A stretch of 10,044 nt of DNA from Deltaproteobacteria bacterium (GCA_021825035.1 JAKAIQ010000064.1:1-10044); one strand, 5' to 3'; positions 1-6,476 are shown, counted from the first letter of the stretch. A program made the numbers and translations. Notes: a model not told the origin generated them from the sequence alone.

Positions 1-57
1 TACAAAATGATAAATCAAAACCGAAACATTATGCCTCTTGTGGACATATTCGCTCAT
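1..57 (-). CDS. tnpA: IS200-like transposase TnpA, N-terminal 19 codons (partial)
   Basis: Reading leftward from the ATG at 57-55, the frame stays open to the window edge and encodes a peptide beginning MSEYVHKRHNVSV and continuing LIYHFV. This matches the N-terminus typical of IS200/IS605 TnpA proteins (S-E-Y-x-H-K-x-H-N-V-x-V-L-x-Y-H). Known members are ~130-150 aa single-domain transposases with an HUH motif and one catalytic tyrosine, which cut and rejoin single-stranded DNA. The catalytic part lies outside the window. A GGTGGA-like ribosome binding site sits directly before the ATG and both fall in the 5' arm of a hairpin (40-63). I recognise this from sequence pattern alone, but the match is distinctive. 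Confidence 0.82.
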   Translation of the reverse strand, partial: MSEYVHKRHNVSVLIYHFV

Positions 58-63
58 GTCCAC
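40..63 (-). promoter_or_regulatory. Hairpin covering the tnpA start codon
   Basis: GTGGACAT (40-47) and ATGTCCAC (56-63) are perfect inverted arms around an 8-nt loop. In the tnpA mRNA the 5' arm contains the end of the ribosome binding site and the ATG (57-55), while the 3' arm lies in codons 5-6. Folding would hide the start codon. Stem-loops repressing transposase translation are known in IS200, so a dampening role is a reasonable inference. Confidence 0.55.
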
Positions 64-85
64 CATATAACAACAAAAAAACTTA

Positions 86-99
86 CGAAGCAAGCTTCG
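86..99. repeat. Subterminal palindrome of the IS200-like left end
   Basis: CGAAGC and GCTTCG are perfect arms separated by AA (or a 5-bp stem with a CAAG loop). A CCTCGAAGCTTGCTTCG-type hairpin near the end is characteristic of IS200/IS605 elements, where TnpA binds the folded single strand. Its distance of about 30 bp from the tnpA start fits a left end. Confidence 0.5.
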
Positions 100-118
100 A
101 GGAATTTAACCCGTAGAG

Positions 119-356
119 ATTAAACACTCTGCTGCGGAGTTTGTGCGCGCTTCCGAGCCCTTCCTGGCATCTGATTTTCCAAGCTACGGCCCCTCCACCC
201 CTCATCCGCGGCCTTCCTCCACCGGCTCATCACCGGATAAGAAGATCGAACTCGGTCACACACGTCCTTAAGCGCCGTTCGCCCGTGTCGCCTGGATTTT
301 TAAAAGACAAAGACCCTGGGATCGATCTCCTTCCGGCCGCGGATACCGGTCACGGC
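119..356. other. Gene-free spacer between sdhA and the IS200-like element
   Basis: No convincing gene on either strand. The long plus-strand frame that crosses it (141-1274) is antisense to sdhA and resembles no protein. On the minus strand, directly after the sdhA stop, there is an AAGGAG followed only by short frames broken by stops. No SdhB-like iron-sulfur protein start can be read. No T-tract hairpin terminator for sdhA was found. Confidence 0.5.
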
Positions 357-2030
357 TTAGTACGACCGTTCCCCGGGCTTATATTTCGTTATCGTTACAT
401 CCCTGTACCTTATCTTCAGCTCTCCGCCTTCCTTAAATGCGAGCGTGTGCTTGAGCCAGTCTTTGTCATTTCTTTGCGGAAAATCGGTCCTGAAGTGCGA
501 GCCGCGGCTCTCCTCCCTCAAAAATGCCCCCCGAACGATGGATTCCGACACATCGCACATCCAGCCGAGCTCTATCAAGTTAAGGATATCCGAGTTGAAG
601 GCGTCTCCTCTGTCCTTCACCGCCACCCGGTTCAGCCTGTCTTTGAGTTCGAGTATCTTATCGAGGGCCTTTTTTATCTTCTCTTTCGTGCGGAATATGC
701 CGCAGTTACTCATCATGTTTTCCTTAAGCTCGTCCCTTATCTTCCATGCGGCTTCTCCTTTATCCGGCCTTTTTATTATCTCAGCCACGCCGTTAGCCGC
801 ATCCCCGAGGGCGGAATCCGGAAAATCGGGAAGCCTCGCGCCGAGGCAGTATTCGGACGCCCCCCGTCCGGCCCTTTTTCCAAAGACGATCGTTTCCAGG
901 AGCGAGTTGCCGCCGAGCCTGTTCGCGCCGTGGACGCTCAGGCAGCCGCACTCTCCGGCTGCGTAAAGGCCTCTTACGCCGGTCGCCCCGTGCACGTCTA
1001 TTTTTATGCCTCCCATCGAGTAATGCGCGCCTGGCTGTACTGGAACCGGCAACTTGACGGGGTCCACGCCGGCGAACTTGATTGCGAGGTCGCGTATCTG
1101 CGGGAGCCTTTCGTTTATCTTCTCCTCCCCGAGATGGCGGAGGTCAAGGTATATGCAGCCTTCAACTCCCCTCCCCTCGTCTATCTCGGTCTGCTCGGCG
1201 CGGGCGACGACGTCGCGACTGGCGAGTTCCTTCACTTTCGGAGCGTACTTCTCCATGAACCGCTCGCCCTTTGAGTTTACGAGTATCGCGCCTTCGCCGC
1301 GCGCGCCTTCGGTCATCAGGATGCCGTTCCTTTTAAGCGTGGTCGGATGGTACTGGACGAACTCCATGTCCATCAGCGGAAGGCCGGCTTCGAGGGCGAG
1401 TCCCATGCCGTCGCCCGTGGAGGAGAGGGCGTTAGTCGTTATCTTGAAGACCCTGCCGTAGCCGCCGGTTGCGAGTATTACGGCCCTCGATCGGAGGCGA
1501 TGGAGCCTTCCGGTGGCGTACTCGATCGCTATAACGCCGCACACGAGGCCGTCCTCGACCACGAGCCTTATGACGTTCCACTCGTCGTAGATGTAGACCC
1601 CGTGCTTCAAAAGCTGTTCGTACATGACGTGCAGCAACCCGTGGCCGGTCCTGTCGGCCAGATAGCAAGTCCTGGGAAACCCGGCCCCTCCGAAGGGCCT
1701 CTGGGCTATATCTCCATTATCATCCCTCGAAAAAATCGCTCCCATCCTTTCAAGCTCCAGGATGGCCTCCGGCGCTTCGGTGCAGAGAATCTCCACGGCG
1801 TCCTGGTCGCCCAGGTAGTCGCTTCCTTTGACGGTGTCGAACATGTGGGCTTCCCACGAATCCGTCGATTTGAGCGCGGCATTTATGCCGCCCTGGGCCG
1901 CGACAGAATGGCTCCTCACTGGATAAACCTTCGAAACGACGGCGACGTTAAGGCCCCTGCCGGCAGCCTCTATCGCCGCTCGCATTCCAGAAAGTCCGGC
2001 CCCTATGACAATGACGTCGTGAACCACCAT
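357..2030 (-). CDS. sdhA: Succinate dehydrogenase / fumarate reductase flavoprotein subunit
   Basis: FAD-binding catalytic subunit of complex II-type enzymes, interconverting succinate and fumarate at the cytoplasmic face of the membrane. The 557 residues match the family length. Visible landmarks are the Rossmann dinucleotide motif GAGLSG (10-15), RSHSVAAQGGIN with the covalent-flavin histidine H41, HPTTL (H228), TEGARGEG (240-247), LASRDVVAR with the likely catalytic arginine R272, HYSMGG (H336), AAGE (357-360) and HGANRLGGNSLLE with substrate-binding R371. The C-terminus TITKYKPGERSY is typical. The ATG at 2030-2028 has an AGGA 8 nt upstream and starts just before the dinucleotide fold. 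The gene lies 117 bp after the outer-membrane protein gene on the same strand and may share its transcript. Unusually, neither an iron-sulfur subunit (sdhB) nor a cytochrome/anchor subunit (sdhC) is adjacent: a barrel gene is upstream and an IS200-like element is close downstream. Whether it acts as dehydrogenase or fumarate reductase cannot be told from the sequence. Confidence 0.93.
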   Translation of the reverse strand: MVVHDVIVIGAGLSGMRAAIEAAGRGLNVAVVSKVYPVRSHSVAAQGGINAALKSTDSWEAHMFDTVKGSDYLGDQDAVEILCTEAPEAILELERMGAIFSRDDNGDIAQRPFGGAGFPRTCYLADRTGHGLLHVMYEQLLKHGVYIYDEWNVIRLVVEDGLVCGVIAIEYATGRLHRLRSRAVILATGGYGRVFKITTNALSSTGDGMGLALEAGLPLMDMEFVQYHPTTLKRNGILMTEGARGEGAILVNSKGERFMEKYAPKVKELASRDVVARAEQTEIDEGRGVEGCIYLDLRHLGEEKINERLPQIRDLAIKFAGVDPVKLPVPVQPGAHYSMGGIKIDVHGATGVRGLYAAGECGCLSVHGANRLGGNSLLETIVFGKRAGRGASEYCLGARLPDFPDSALGDAANGVAEIIKRPDKGEAAWKIRDELKENMMSNCGIFRTKEKIKKALDKILELKDRLNRVAVKDRGDAFNSDILNLIELGWMCDVSESIVRGAFLREESRGSHFRTDFPQRNDKDWLKHTLAFKEGGELKIRYRDVTITKYKPGERSY

Positions 2031-2147
2031 GGAATCTATCCTGTCAAGAAATACGCTTTAAAACACAGCGCGGACATTGGCCCGCCGCTTTGAGCATGGC
2101 TCGATCTCCGCGTGAGCTACAGTCCAAACCGCCGCCCGGAGCCTTTC

Positions 2148-2837
2148 TCAGAAATAAAAACCGCCAAGCCCGCCGAGCCGCCAGTTCGAGAATCTGTGAG
2201 CAGGCACGGCGCCGTCCGCGCCGACCATGTTGTCCGTGAACTGGTACTTGACGTTGAAACCGGCGAAGAAATTGCCTGAAGAAAAAAGAAGCTCCGAAAA
2301 TATCTGTCCTCCGAGAAGCCAGGCGTTATCGCTAAAGACGTTTCCTGCCGAGACCACCGTTTCGCTCACGTGGTTGGCAGACATGCCGCCGCCGACGGAG
2401 AAGTTCGTGCCAGGCATGAACTCGTTTACGTATTTGACGTTCAACTCTATCGGAACGTAGGTAAGTTCGGTTCTCTGGCCGCCGACCGTGCCGGATGGGT
2501 TGGCAACGCCCGCTTCAACGCCGAGATATATCGGCTGGGCGACGTGGGCATATGCTTCAAGGCCCACGTATACGCTCTTATCAAGGCCGTTATTGGACAG
2601 AAAGCCATCCGTAAAATCGATATAGTCCATCTTGAGCGCAAGGCCTTCTCCGAGGATCGCCTTTTCTTCGCTGCGTGCCGCAGTGCATGCAAGGAGGACG
2701 GCCAGAAGTGCGAGCAAAATCATTCTCAGGGCGCCCGAAACCGACGCCGGGTCCTGTCCGGAATAAAATAAAACCGGATCCCATCGCTCGTTCCGCGGGC
2801 GGCTCGCCGTCCGCAATGCACTCAGAGAAGTTTTCAT
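2148..2837 (-). CDS. Small outer-membrane beta-barrel protein (OMP_b-brl / porin-like)
   Basis: The mature part consists of alternating polar/hydrophobic strands rich in Gly and aromatics, such as YVPIELNVKYVNEF, NFSVGGGMSANHV and NFFAGFNVKYQF. It ends in GGFYF with the C-terminal phenylalanine used as the BAM recognition signal. A signal peptide with hydrophobic core MILLALLAVLLACTAARSEE is clear, with cleavage probably after the ACTAARS region. About 8 strands would fit, like the small OMP_b-brl barrels; no function can be assigned. The start is ambiguous. The ATG at 2837 has a strong AGGAG 8 nt upstream but puts 38 mostly polar residues before the hydrophobic core. The internal ATG at 2723 gives a classical signal peptide but has only a weak GAGA before it. 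I give the longer form because of its ribosome binding site. PagL-type lipid A deacylase was considered: an H-x-F-S-N sequence occurs near the end, but the HxSN pattern does not match. Confidence 0.78.
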   Translation of the reverse strand: MKTSLSALRTASRPRNERWDPVLFYSGQDPASVSGALRMILLALLAVLLACTAARSEEKAILGEGLALKMDYIDFTDGFLSNNGLDKSVYVGLEAYAHVAQPIYLGVEAGVANPSGTVGGQRTELTYVPIELNVKYVNEFMPGTNFSVGGGMSANHVSETVVSAGNVFSDNAWLLGGQIFSELLFSSGNFFAGFNVKYQFTDNMVGADGAVPAHRFSNWRLGGLGGFYF

Positions 2838-2871
2838 GTCAGGTCTCCTCGCTACGCGACTTTAATTGGAG

Positions 2872-2889
2872 CCTGGCTTGTCCGCCAGG
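2872..2889 (-). promoter_or_regulatory. Hairpin in the leader of the barrel-protein gene
   Basis: CCTGGC and GCCAGG form perfect 6-bp arms around a 6-nt loop, about 35 nt before the gene's ribosome binding site. There is no T-tract on either side, so it is not an intrinsic terminator. It would form in the leader transcript, and a role in mRNA folding is possible but unproven. Confidence 0.35.
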
Positions 2890-2930
2890 GGTAGCCGGGC
2901 AGGCAATACAAGCGACCATTTCCTTACCGT

Positions 2931-2963
2931 GAAGGAACTCCACCATTCACAAAGGAGTTCTTC
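2931..2963 (-). promoter_or_regulatory. Inverted repeat at the 5' end of the predicted leader
   Basis: GAAGGAACTCC (2931-2941) pairs with GGAGTTCTTC (2954-2963), with one bulged G and a 12-nt loop. From the promoter at 2969-2997 transcription would begin near 2962. The RNA would then open directly with this stem-loop and have a leader of about 125 nt. Known long-lived porin messages such as E. coli ompA carry stabilising 5' hairpins in leaders of similar length. That function here is an inference. Confidence 0.42.
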
Positions 2964-2968
2964 AGTAA

Positions 2969-2997
2969 AATATAGCAGAATTTGTGCATAATGACAC
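2969..2997 (-). promoter_or_regulatory. Sigma-70-type promoter of the barrel-protein gene
   Basis: On the minus strand GTGTCA (2997-2992; 4/6 to TTGACA) is followed after 17 bp by TATATT (2974-2969; 5/6 to TATAAT). A TGC directly before it gives an extended -10. The spacing is ideal and the element points to the barrel gene, about 130 bp away. Confidence 0.55.
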
Positions 2998-3000
2998 AAA
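2981..3000. promoter_or_regulatory. Rex- or CRP/FNR-type inverted repeat over the -35
   Basis: TTTGTG (2981-2986) and CACAAA (2995-3000) are perfect arms with an 8-bp spacer. The outer halves TTGTG-N8-CACAA have exactly the length and outer bases of the Rex (NADH/NAD+ sensor) site, and TGTG-N8-CACA is also the CRP-type core. The inner bases CATAATGA do not match the AA/TT pair of the Rex consensus. The site overlaps the -35 of the minus-strand promoter, which would suit repression. It also lies about 250 bp before ubiV. Confidence 0.42.
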
Positions 3001-3190
3001 AAAATGGGAAGGACGGCGGCAGGGCCGGATTAACCCTGTGAGCGGCCGGAAGACCCGTTGAAGCCGGGTTCTTTATGGCCCGGCTTGACAAGAAGCGAGC
3101 GCCCGTTCCATGGCTTCCGGACTGCGCCAGGTTTCTCGATAAGGAAGCTCAGTCCTCCATAAAACACTTGTTTTTGAGCCCCGGCTATTG
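3001..3190. other. Intergenic region upstream of ubiV, with a GC-rich hairpin
   Basis: No gene was found here. AAGCCGGG (3061-3068) and CCCGGCTT (3079-3086) make a perfect 8-bp stem with a 10-nt loop. No T-run follows on either strand, so it is not a standard terminator. A weak plus-strand promoter candidate for ubiV is TTGTTT (3168-3173) with 17 bp to CATACT (3191-3196). Overlapping alternatives (TTGAGC/TATACC) are about as good. Confidence 0.35.
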
Positions 3191-3246
3191 CATACTTTAT
3201 ACCTCACATCCGGCCTGTTCTTAGGGGCCCGAAAGGATTTTCTGGA

Positions 3247-4155
3247 ATGGAACTTACCCTTGGCCCGGTGCTGTTCGAATGGAGAAGGGACGAGCTTCTT
3301 AAATTCTACGAGGAAGCCTCAAACTGGCCTGTTGACAGAGTCTATCTTGGCGAGGTCGTCTGCTCGAAAAAGACAGGCCTTACTCCGAAAGACATCGAGT
3401 CAATAGCCTGGGGGCTGGAAAAAGCGGGTAAAAAAGTTACGCTTTCAAGCCTTGCGGTAGTATCGAACGAGGACGAGCTCGCCTTCACGAGAAGGCTCGC
3501 GCAAATGTCAGGCTCTTTTTCCATGGAAGCTAACGACATGTCGGTTCTGAACATGATAAACCCGATCGAAAAGGAGATATTCGCAGGCCCCCACATTACC
3601 ACGTACAACGCGCCTTCCATAGAGTTCCTTAAATCGCTCGGCATAAAAAGGGTCACTTTCCCGGTGGAGCTTCCGAGGGATTCCATCGCCTTCGCCATTA
3701 AGAATACGGGCATATTCGGCGAGGTCTTTGTCCATGGCAGGGTACCTCTGGCGTTTTCGTGGAGATGCTACACCTCGCGGGCCTATAACCTCTCGAAGAC
3801 TGAATGCCGCCACCACTGCGGAAAATATCCAGACGGCATGGAGCTCAAGACCATGGACGGCGAGCCGCTTTTCGCAATAAACGGCACCTCGGTCCTGAGC
3901 TCAAAAACCTACACGCTCGTCGAGTTCGTGGAAGACCTCTCGTCGATAGGCGTAAAGGCGATAAGGGTTTCCCCTCAGAGCAGGTGCACCGGGAAAATAA
4001 TAGACGTCTTCCGCAGGCGGCTCGACGGTAATCTCTCAGCCGAAGAGGGGCTCAGGCAGCTTGCGGAAGCCAACACGACGCCCGGCTACTGCAACGGCTG
4101 GTACACGGGCGCCGCCGGCAAAGACTACGTGAGCCCTATCGCGGCAGGGGCGTAA
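3247..4155 (+). CDS. ubiV: UbiV-like U32-family protein, oxygen-independent ubiquinone hydroxylation
   Basis: The 302 residues follow the UbiV (formerly YhbV) branch of peptidase family U32 throughout: an N-terminal L-G-P-V-L-F-E-W strand, VDRVYLGEVVCSKK (29-42), GKKVTLSSLAVV (61-72), MEANDMSVL, ITTYNAPS, FPVELPRD, EVFVHGRVPLAFSWRCYTSR (159-178) and FAINGTSVLSS. Known UbiV binds a 4Fe-4S cluster through four cysteines. C39, C174, C187 and C191 here sit at the matching places. UbiV pairs with UbiU, also a U32 4Fe-4S protein, to hydroxylate ubiquinone precursors without O2, using prephenate as oxygen donor and UbiT as lipid-binding helper. UbiU, normally adjacent, is not in this window. The ATG at 3247 is supported by AGGA 9 nt upstream and by the conserved beginning. 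The gene stands alone, 221 bp before the ubiB operon. A related U32 function outside ubiquinone synthesis cannot be excluded. Confidence 0.87.
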   Translation: MELTLGPVLFEWRRDELLKFYEEASNWPVDRVYLGEVVCSKKTGLTPKDIESIAWGLEKAGKKVTLSSLAVVSNEDELAFTRRLAQMSGSFSMEANDMSVLNMINPIEKEIFAGPHITTYNAPSIEFLKSLGIKRVTFPVELPRDSIAFAIKNTGIFGEVFVHGRVPLAFSWRCYTSRAYNLSKTECRHHCGKYPDGMELKTMDGEPLFAINGTSVLSSKTYTLVEFVEDLSSIGVKAIRVSPQSRCTGKIIDVFRRRLDGNLSAEEGLRQLAEANTTPGYCNGWYTGAAGKDYVSPIAAGA

Positions 4156-4328
4156 AGGCAGGCGGTTAAACGCCGGGACGAAACGGACGTGAATGAATGC
4201 GTATTTTGGATCGGCCTGGAATCATTAAACAGGCGGCTACGGCACGCAAAGAAGCTTCTAAGCAAAGGCCCTCCGCCACTTTCGAGACACATTTTTGGGG
4301 TTTTCAGGGCGCAACGGCCAAACGGGGC

Positions 4329-4368
4329 TATAATTAAAATGCTGCTTAATAAAATTTTAAAAAGGAGG
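4329..4368 (+). promoter_or_regulatory. -10 box and strong ribosome binding site before the ubiB operon
   Basis: A perfect TATAAT lies at 4329-4334 in an AT-rich stretch, and AAGGAGG follows at 4362-4368, 8 nt before the ATG at 4377. No good -35 stands at 16-18 bp; TTTTCA at 4301-4306 is too far away. The promoter is therefore incomplete by consensus and may need an activator. The 221-bp gap from ubiV, with no T-tract terminator, leaves read-through possible. Confidence 0.4.
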
Positions 4369-4376
4369 ATATTTAC

Positions 4377-4787
4377 ATGTCCGACCTGATAGACAAAGCT
4401 ATCTTGATAGGTCTCGGCCTGGAGAAGAAAGCTAAAGAGGCGCTTACCGAGCTTGAGAAGGCGGGCAAGGCCGGGGTGGAGGAGAAATCCGAGGGCGGAA
4501 CCGCCGCAGGGGAGCCTCTCAGCCCCAAGCAGGCGGTTGAGAACAAGGTTGTCGAGGAAGGGATAAAGACACTGAAGGATTTTCTGGCGCTCGTGAAGTC
4601 CGCCAGGGAAAAACTCGACAAGGAAGTAACGGCCGGTTCCGGCAAAGTCCTCGGGAAATTGAACGTCGCCACACAGGACGACATCGAGGTGGTAAAGGAG
4701 ATGATAAGAGTTTCGAGGGAGAAGATAGATAATTTGGACAAGAGGGTCGCCGAGCTTGAAAAGATACAGAAGGAGGGCATGAGCTGA
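4377..4787 (+). CDS. Phasin-like / UbiK-like coiled-coil protein
   Basis: A highly charged 136-residue protein with no transmembrane segment and no signal peptide. The N-terminus (LIDKAILIGLGLEKKAKEAL) resembles the opening of PhaF/PhaI-type phasin family proteins. A low-complexity Gly/Glu/Pro linker spans about 31-52, followed by helix 53-85. The C-terminus, LNVATQDDIEVVKEM followed by SREKIDNLDKRVAELE, is a coiled coil. It has the 'L-x-V-x-T-x-(D/E)-(D/E)-(F/I)' start and 'REK-x-x-x-L-x-x-(R/K)-V-x-x-LE' end of UbiK (YqiC/BMFP family), and phasins share a similar ending. UbiK is an accessory factor of aerobic ubiquinone synthesis that binds lipid and UbiJ. Position as first gene of the ubiB-ubiE-ubiT run, 11 nt before ubiB, suggests a role with the quinone enzymes. 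The family assignment itself stays open between phasin and UbiK-like. The start is fixed by AAGGAGG at 4362-4368. Confidence 0.75.
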   Translation: MSDLIDKAILIGLGLEKKAKEALTELEKAGKAGVEEKSEGGTAAGEPLSPKQAVENKVVEEGIKTLKDFLALVKSAREKLDKEVTAGSGKVLGKLNVATQDDIEVVKEMIRVSREKIDNLDKRVAELEKIQKEGMS

Positions 4788-4798
4788 GCTCCGCCCCT

Positions 4799-6466
4799 AT
4801 GACGACCCGGACGTTAAGGAACATAAAGCGTCTCAATAAGATCGCGGTTACTCTCATAAGGTGGGGGTTCGGCGGCCTCGTTACAGAGATCAGGCTTCTG
4901 CCGTTTGTCTCGACGATCGACAAGATATTCGTCTCGAGAAAGAGATTCGAGGGGCTTTCCATACCCGAAAGGATAAGAAAGGTCCTTGAAGAGTTGGGGC
5001 CGACGTTTATAAAGCTCGGACAGATAGCGTCCACGAGGGCTGATCTGCTTCCGTCGGACTGGATCCAGGAATTCAAGAAGCTCCAGGACATGGTGCCTCC
5101 GTTTCCGTTCGAGGCGGTCAAGAAGACAGTAGAGCGGTCTTTAAAAGCCCCTATTCCAGCCCGTTTCAAATCCTTCGATCCGGTTCCCGTCGCGTCCGCA
5201 TCCATAGCTCAAGTCCATCACGCCGTACTTACCGACGGCACTGAAGTAGCCGTAAAAGTCAAGCGGCCCGGGATAGGCGACATGGTCGACTCCGACATGT
5301 CGGTCATGCACATAGTGGCCGCCCTCCTCGAAAAGTATATCCCCGCATCCAGAAGGTACAAGCCGAAAGAGGTCGTGAGCGAATTCGAAAGGGTAATCAC
5401 GAACGAGCAGGACCTGTCCGCGGAAGGCGTTAACATTAATCGCTTCTACAACCTCTTCAATGGCAATCCAGACATACAGATACCGAAGGTCTATTGGGAT
5501 TACACCACCGAAGAGGTCCTTACCATGGAAAGGATAAGCGGCACGCCCATAGACGAGATAGAGACGCTCAAGGCAAAGGGCATAGACATAAAGACCGTGG
5601 CAATAAAGGGCCTCGGGCTCTTCTTCAAACAGGTCTTCGAGTTCGGGGTATTCCATGCGGACCTTCACCCGGGCAATATCTTCGTGCGCGACGACGGGGT
5701 GATTATATACCTCGATTTCGGCATTATAGGCCGCCTCGACAGCAACCTCCGGAAGTACCTCGCCGGGATACTCTATTATATGGTAAGAAAGGATTACTAC
5801 AGGATGGCAATGATCCACCGCGAGATGGGCCTCATCGGCGATGGCGTCGACATCCGCGAGTTCGAGGAGGCGCTTCGCGACATAACAGAGCCGATATTCG
5901 GCCGCACGCTTGAGCAGATACACATATCGTCGCTCCTGATGAAGCTTCTCCACGCGGCCCGCAGGTTCGACATGACGATGCAGCCGAACCTCCTGCTTCT
6001 TCAGAAGTCCATGGTCATAATAGAAGGGGTCGGACGGCAACTCTACCCGGACGTCAACATGTGGGAGGTGGCAAAGCCGCTTATCTACAAATGGATGATG
6101 AGGGAAAAGTTCTCTCCGAAGGCTATACTTGGCAGAGGAAGGGAACGCGCCGACGATCTTGTCAACGCAGCCATCGAGGTGCCCGTCAAGATGAACAATA
6201 TCCTCAACAAGGCGCTCAGGGAGGACTTGAGGGTGAGGTTCGTGCTGGAGAGGTTCGACGAGGTGGTGGATGAGATAGAATACGCCGGGAAAAGGGCTGC
6301 CGGAGCCTTCCTGGCCGGCGCGCTTGTCATAGGCGCGGCGGTCGTAATGGCATTCCCGGGCAGGGCGAGAACTATCTTCGGCATGCCTGTTTTGAGCCTT
6401 GCGGGCTTCATTCTGGCCTTTATCCTCGGCATAAGGTTTTTGACAGGAGACTCCAGAAAAAGGTAA
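4799..6466 (+). CDS. ubiB: UbiB, ABC1/ADCK-family atypical kinase-like ATPase of ubiquinone synthesis
   Basis: A 555-residue protein of the UbiB/ADCK family, which has a protein-kinase-like fold but acts as an ATPase that helps quinone precursors leave the membrane or assemble the Ubi enzymes. The family signatures are all present: FIKLGQIASTRADLLP with the KxGQ motif (K72, G74, Q75), the A-rich nucleotide loop ASASIAQ (132-138), the VAVKVKRPG lysine K153, EQDLSAEGVN (203-212), the catalytic-loop-like HADLHPGN (286-293) and metal-binding LDFG (305-308). The C-terminus, about 493-550, carries two hydrophobic segments, as in E. coli UbiB (546 aa), placing it at the inner membrane. The ATG at 4799 lacks an adjacent ribosome binding site. 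The nearest AGGAGG is about 24 nt upstream, inside the previous gene, suggesting translational coupling over the 11-nt gap. No key motif is missing. Confidence 0.93.
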   Translation: MTTRTLRNIKRLNKIAVTLIRWGFGGLVTEIRLLPFVSTIDKIFVSRKRFEGLSIPERIRKVLEELGPTFIKLGQIASTRADLLPSDWIQEFKKLQDMVPPFPFEAVKKTVERSLKAPIPARFKSFDPVPVASASIAQVHHAVLTDGTEVAVKVKRPGIGDMVDSDMSVMHIVAALLEKYIPASRRYKPKEVVSEFERVITNEQDLSAEGVNINRFYNLFNGNPDIQIPKVYWDYTTEEVLTMERISGTPIDEIETLKAKGIDIKTVAIKGLGLFFKQVFEFGVFHADLHPGNIFVRDDGVIIYLDFGIIGRLDSNLRKYLAGILYYMVRKDYYRMAMIHREMGLIGDGVDIREFEEALRDITEPIFGRTLEQIHISSLLMKLLHAARRFDMTMQPNLLLLQKSMVIIEGVGRQLYPDVNMWEVAKPLIYKWMMREKFSPKAILGRGRERADDLVNAAIEVPVKMNNILNKALREDLRVRFVLERFDEVVDEIEYAGKRAAGAFLAGALVIGAAVVMAFPGRARTIFGMPVLSLAGFILAFILGIRFLTGDSRKR

Positions 6467-6476
6467 AATAACGACT

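Larger units (their letters stand above)
1..118 (-). mobile_element. IS200/IS605-family element, 5' (left) end, truncated by the window edge
   Basis: The AT-rich left edge holds the beginning of a Y1-transposase (HUH) insertion sequence reading leftward off the window. Support comes from the transposase N-terminus at 1-57 and from the palindrome CGAAGC-AA-GCTTCG at 86-99. That palindrome has the position and form of the subterminal hairpin TnpA recognises at the left end of IS200/IS605 elements. These elements have no terminal inverted repeats and make no target duplication, so the outer boundary near 110-125 is only estimated. The element lies about 240 bp downstream of sdhA in the same orientation. 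Confidence 0.72.

Noticed and set aside
119..356. Possible remnant of sdhB downstream of sdhA
   Set aside because: An AAGGAG follows the sdhA stop, but no start codon is suitably placed. The frames close within about 30 codons and no ferredoxin-type cysteine pattern is present.
141..1274. 377-codon plus-strand frame opposite sdhA
   Set aside because: It is antisense to a complete, motif-rich sdhA, and its protein resembles nothing and has no ribosome binding site.
1347..2093. 248-codon plus-strand frame opposite the 5' half of sdhA
   Set aside because: Antisense shadow; the composition mirrors the sdhA codons and no motif is present.
4161..4174. Short GGCG/CGCC hairpin after ubiV as terminator
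   Set aside because: Only a 4-bp stem with no T-run; not enough to call a terminator.
4189..4389. 66-codon plus-strand frame between ubiV and the phasin-like gene
   Set aside because: It runs through the -10 box and ribosome binding site of the next gene, has no ribosome binding site of its own, and the peptide looks random.
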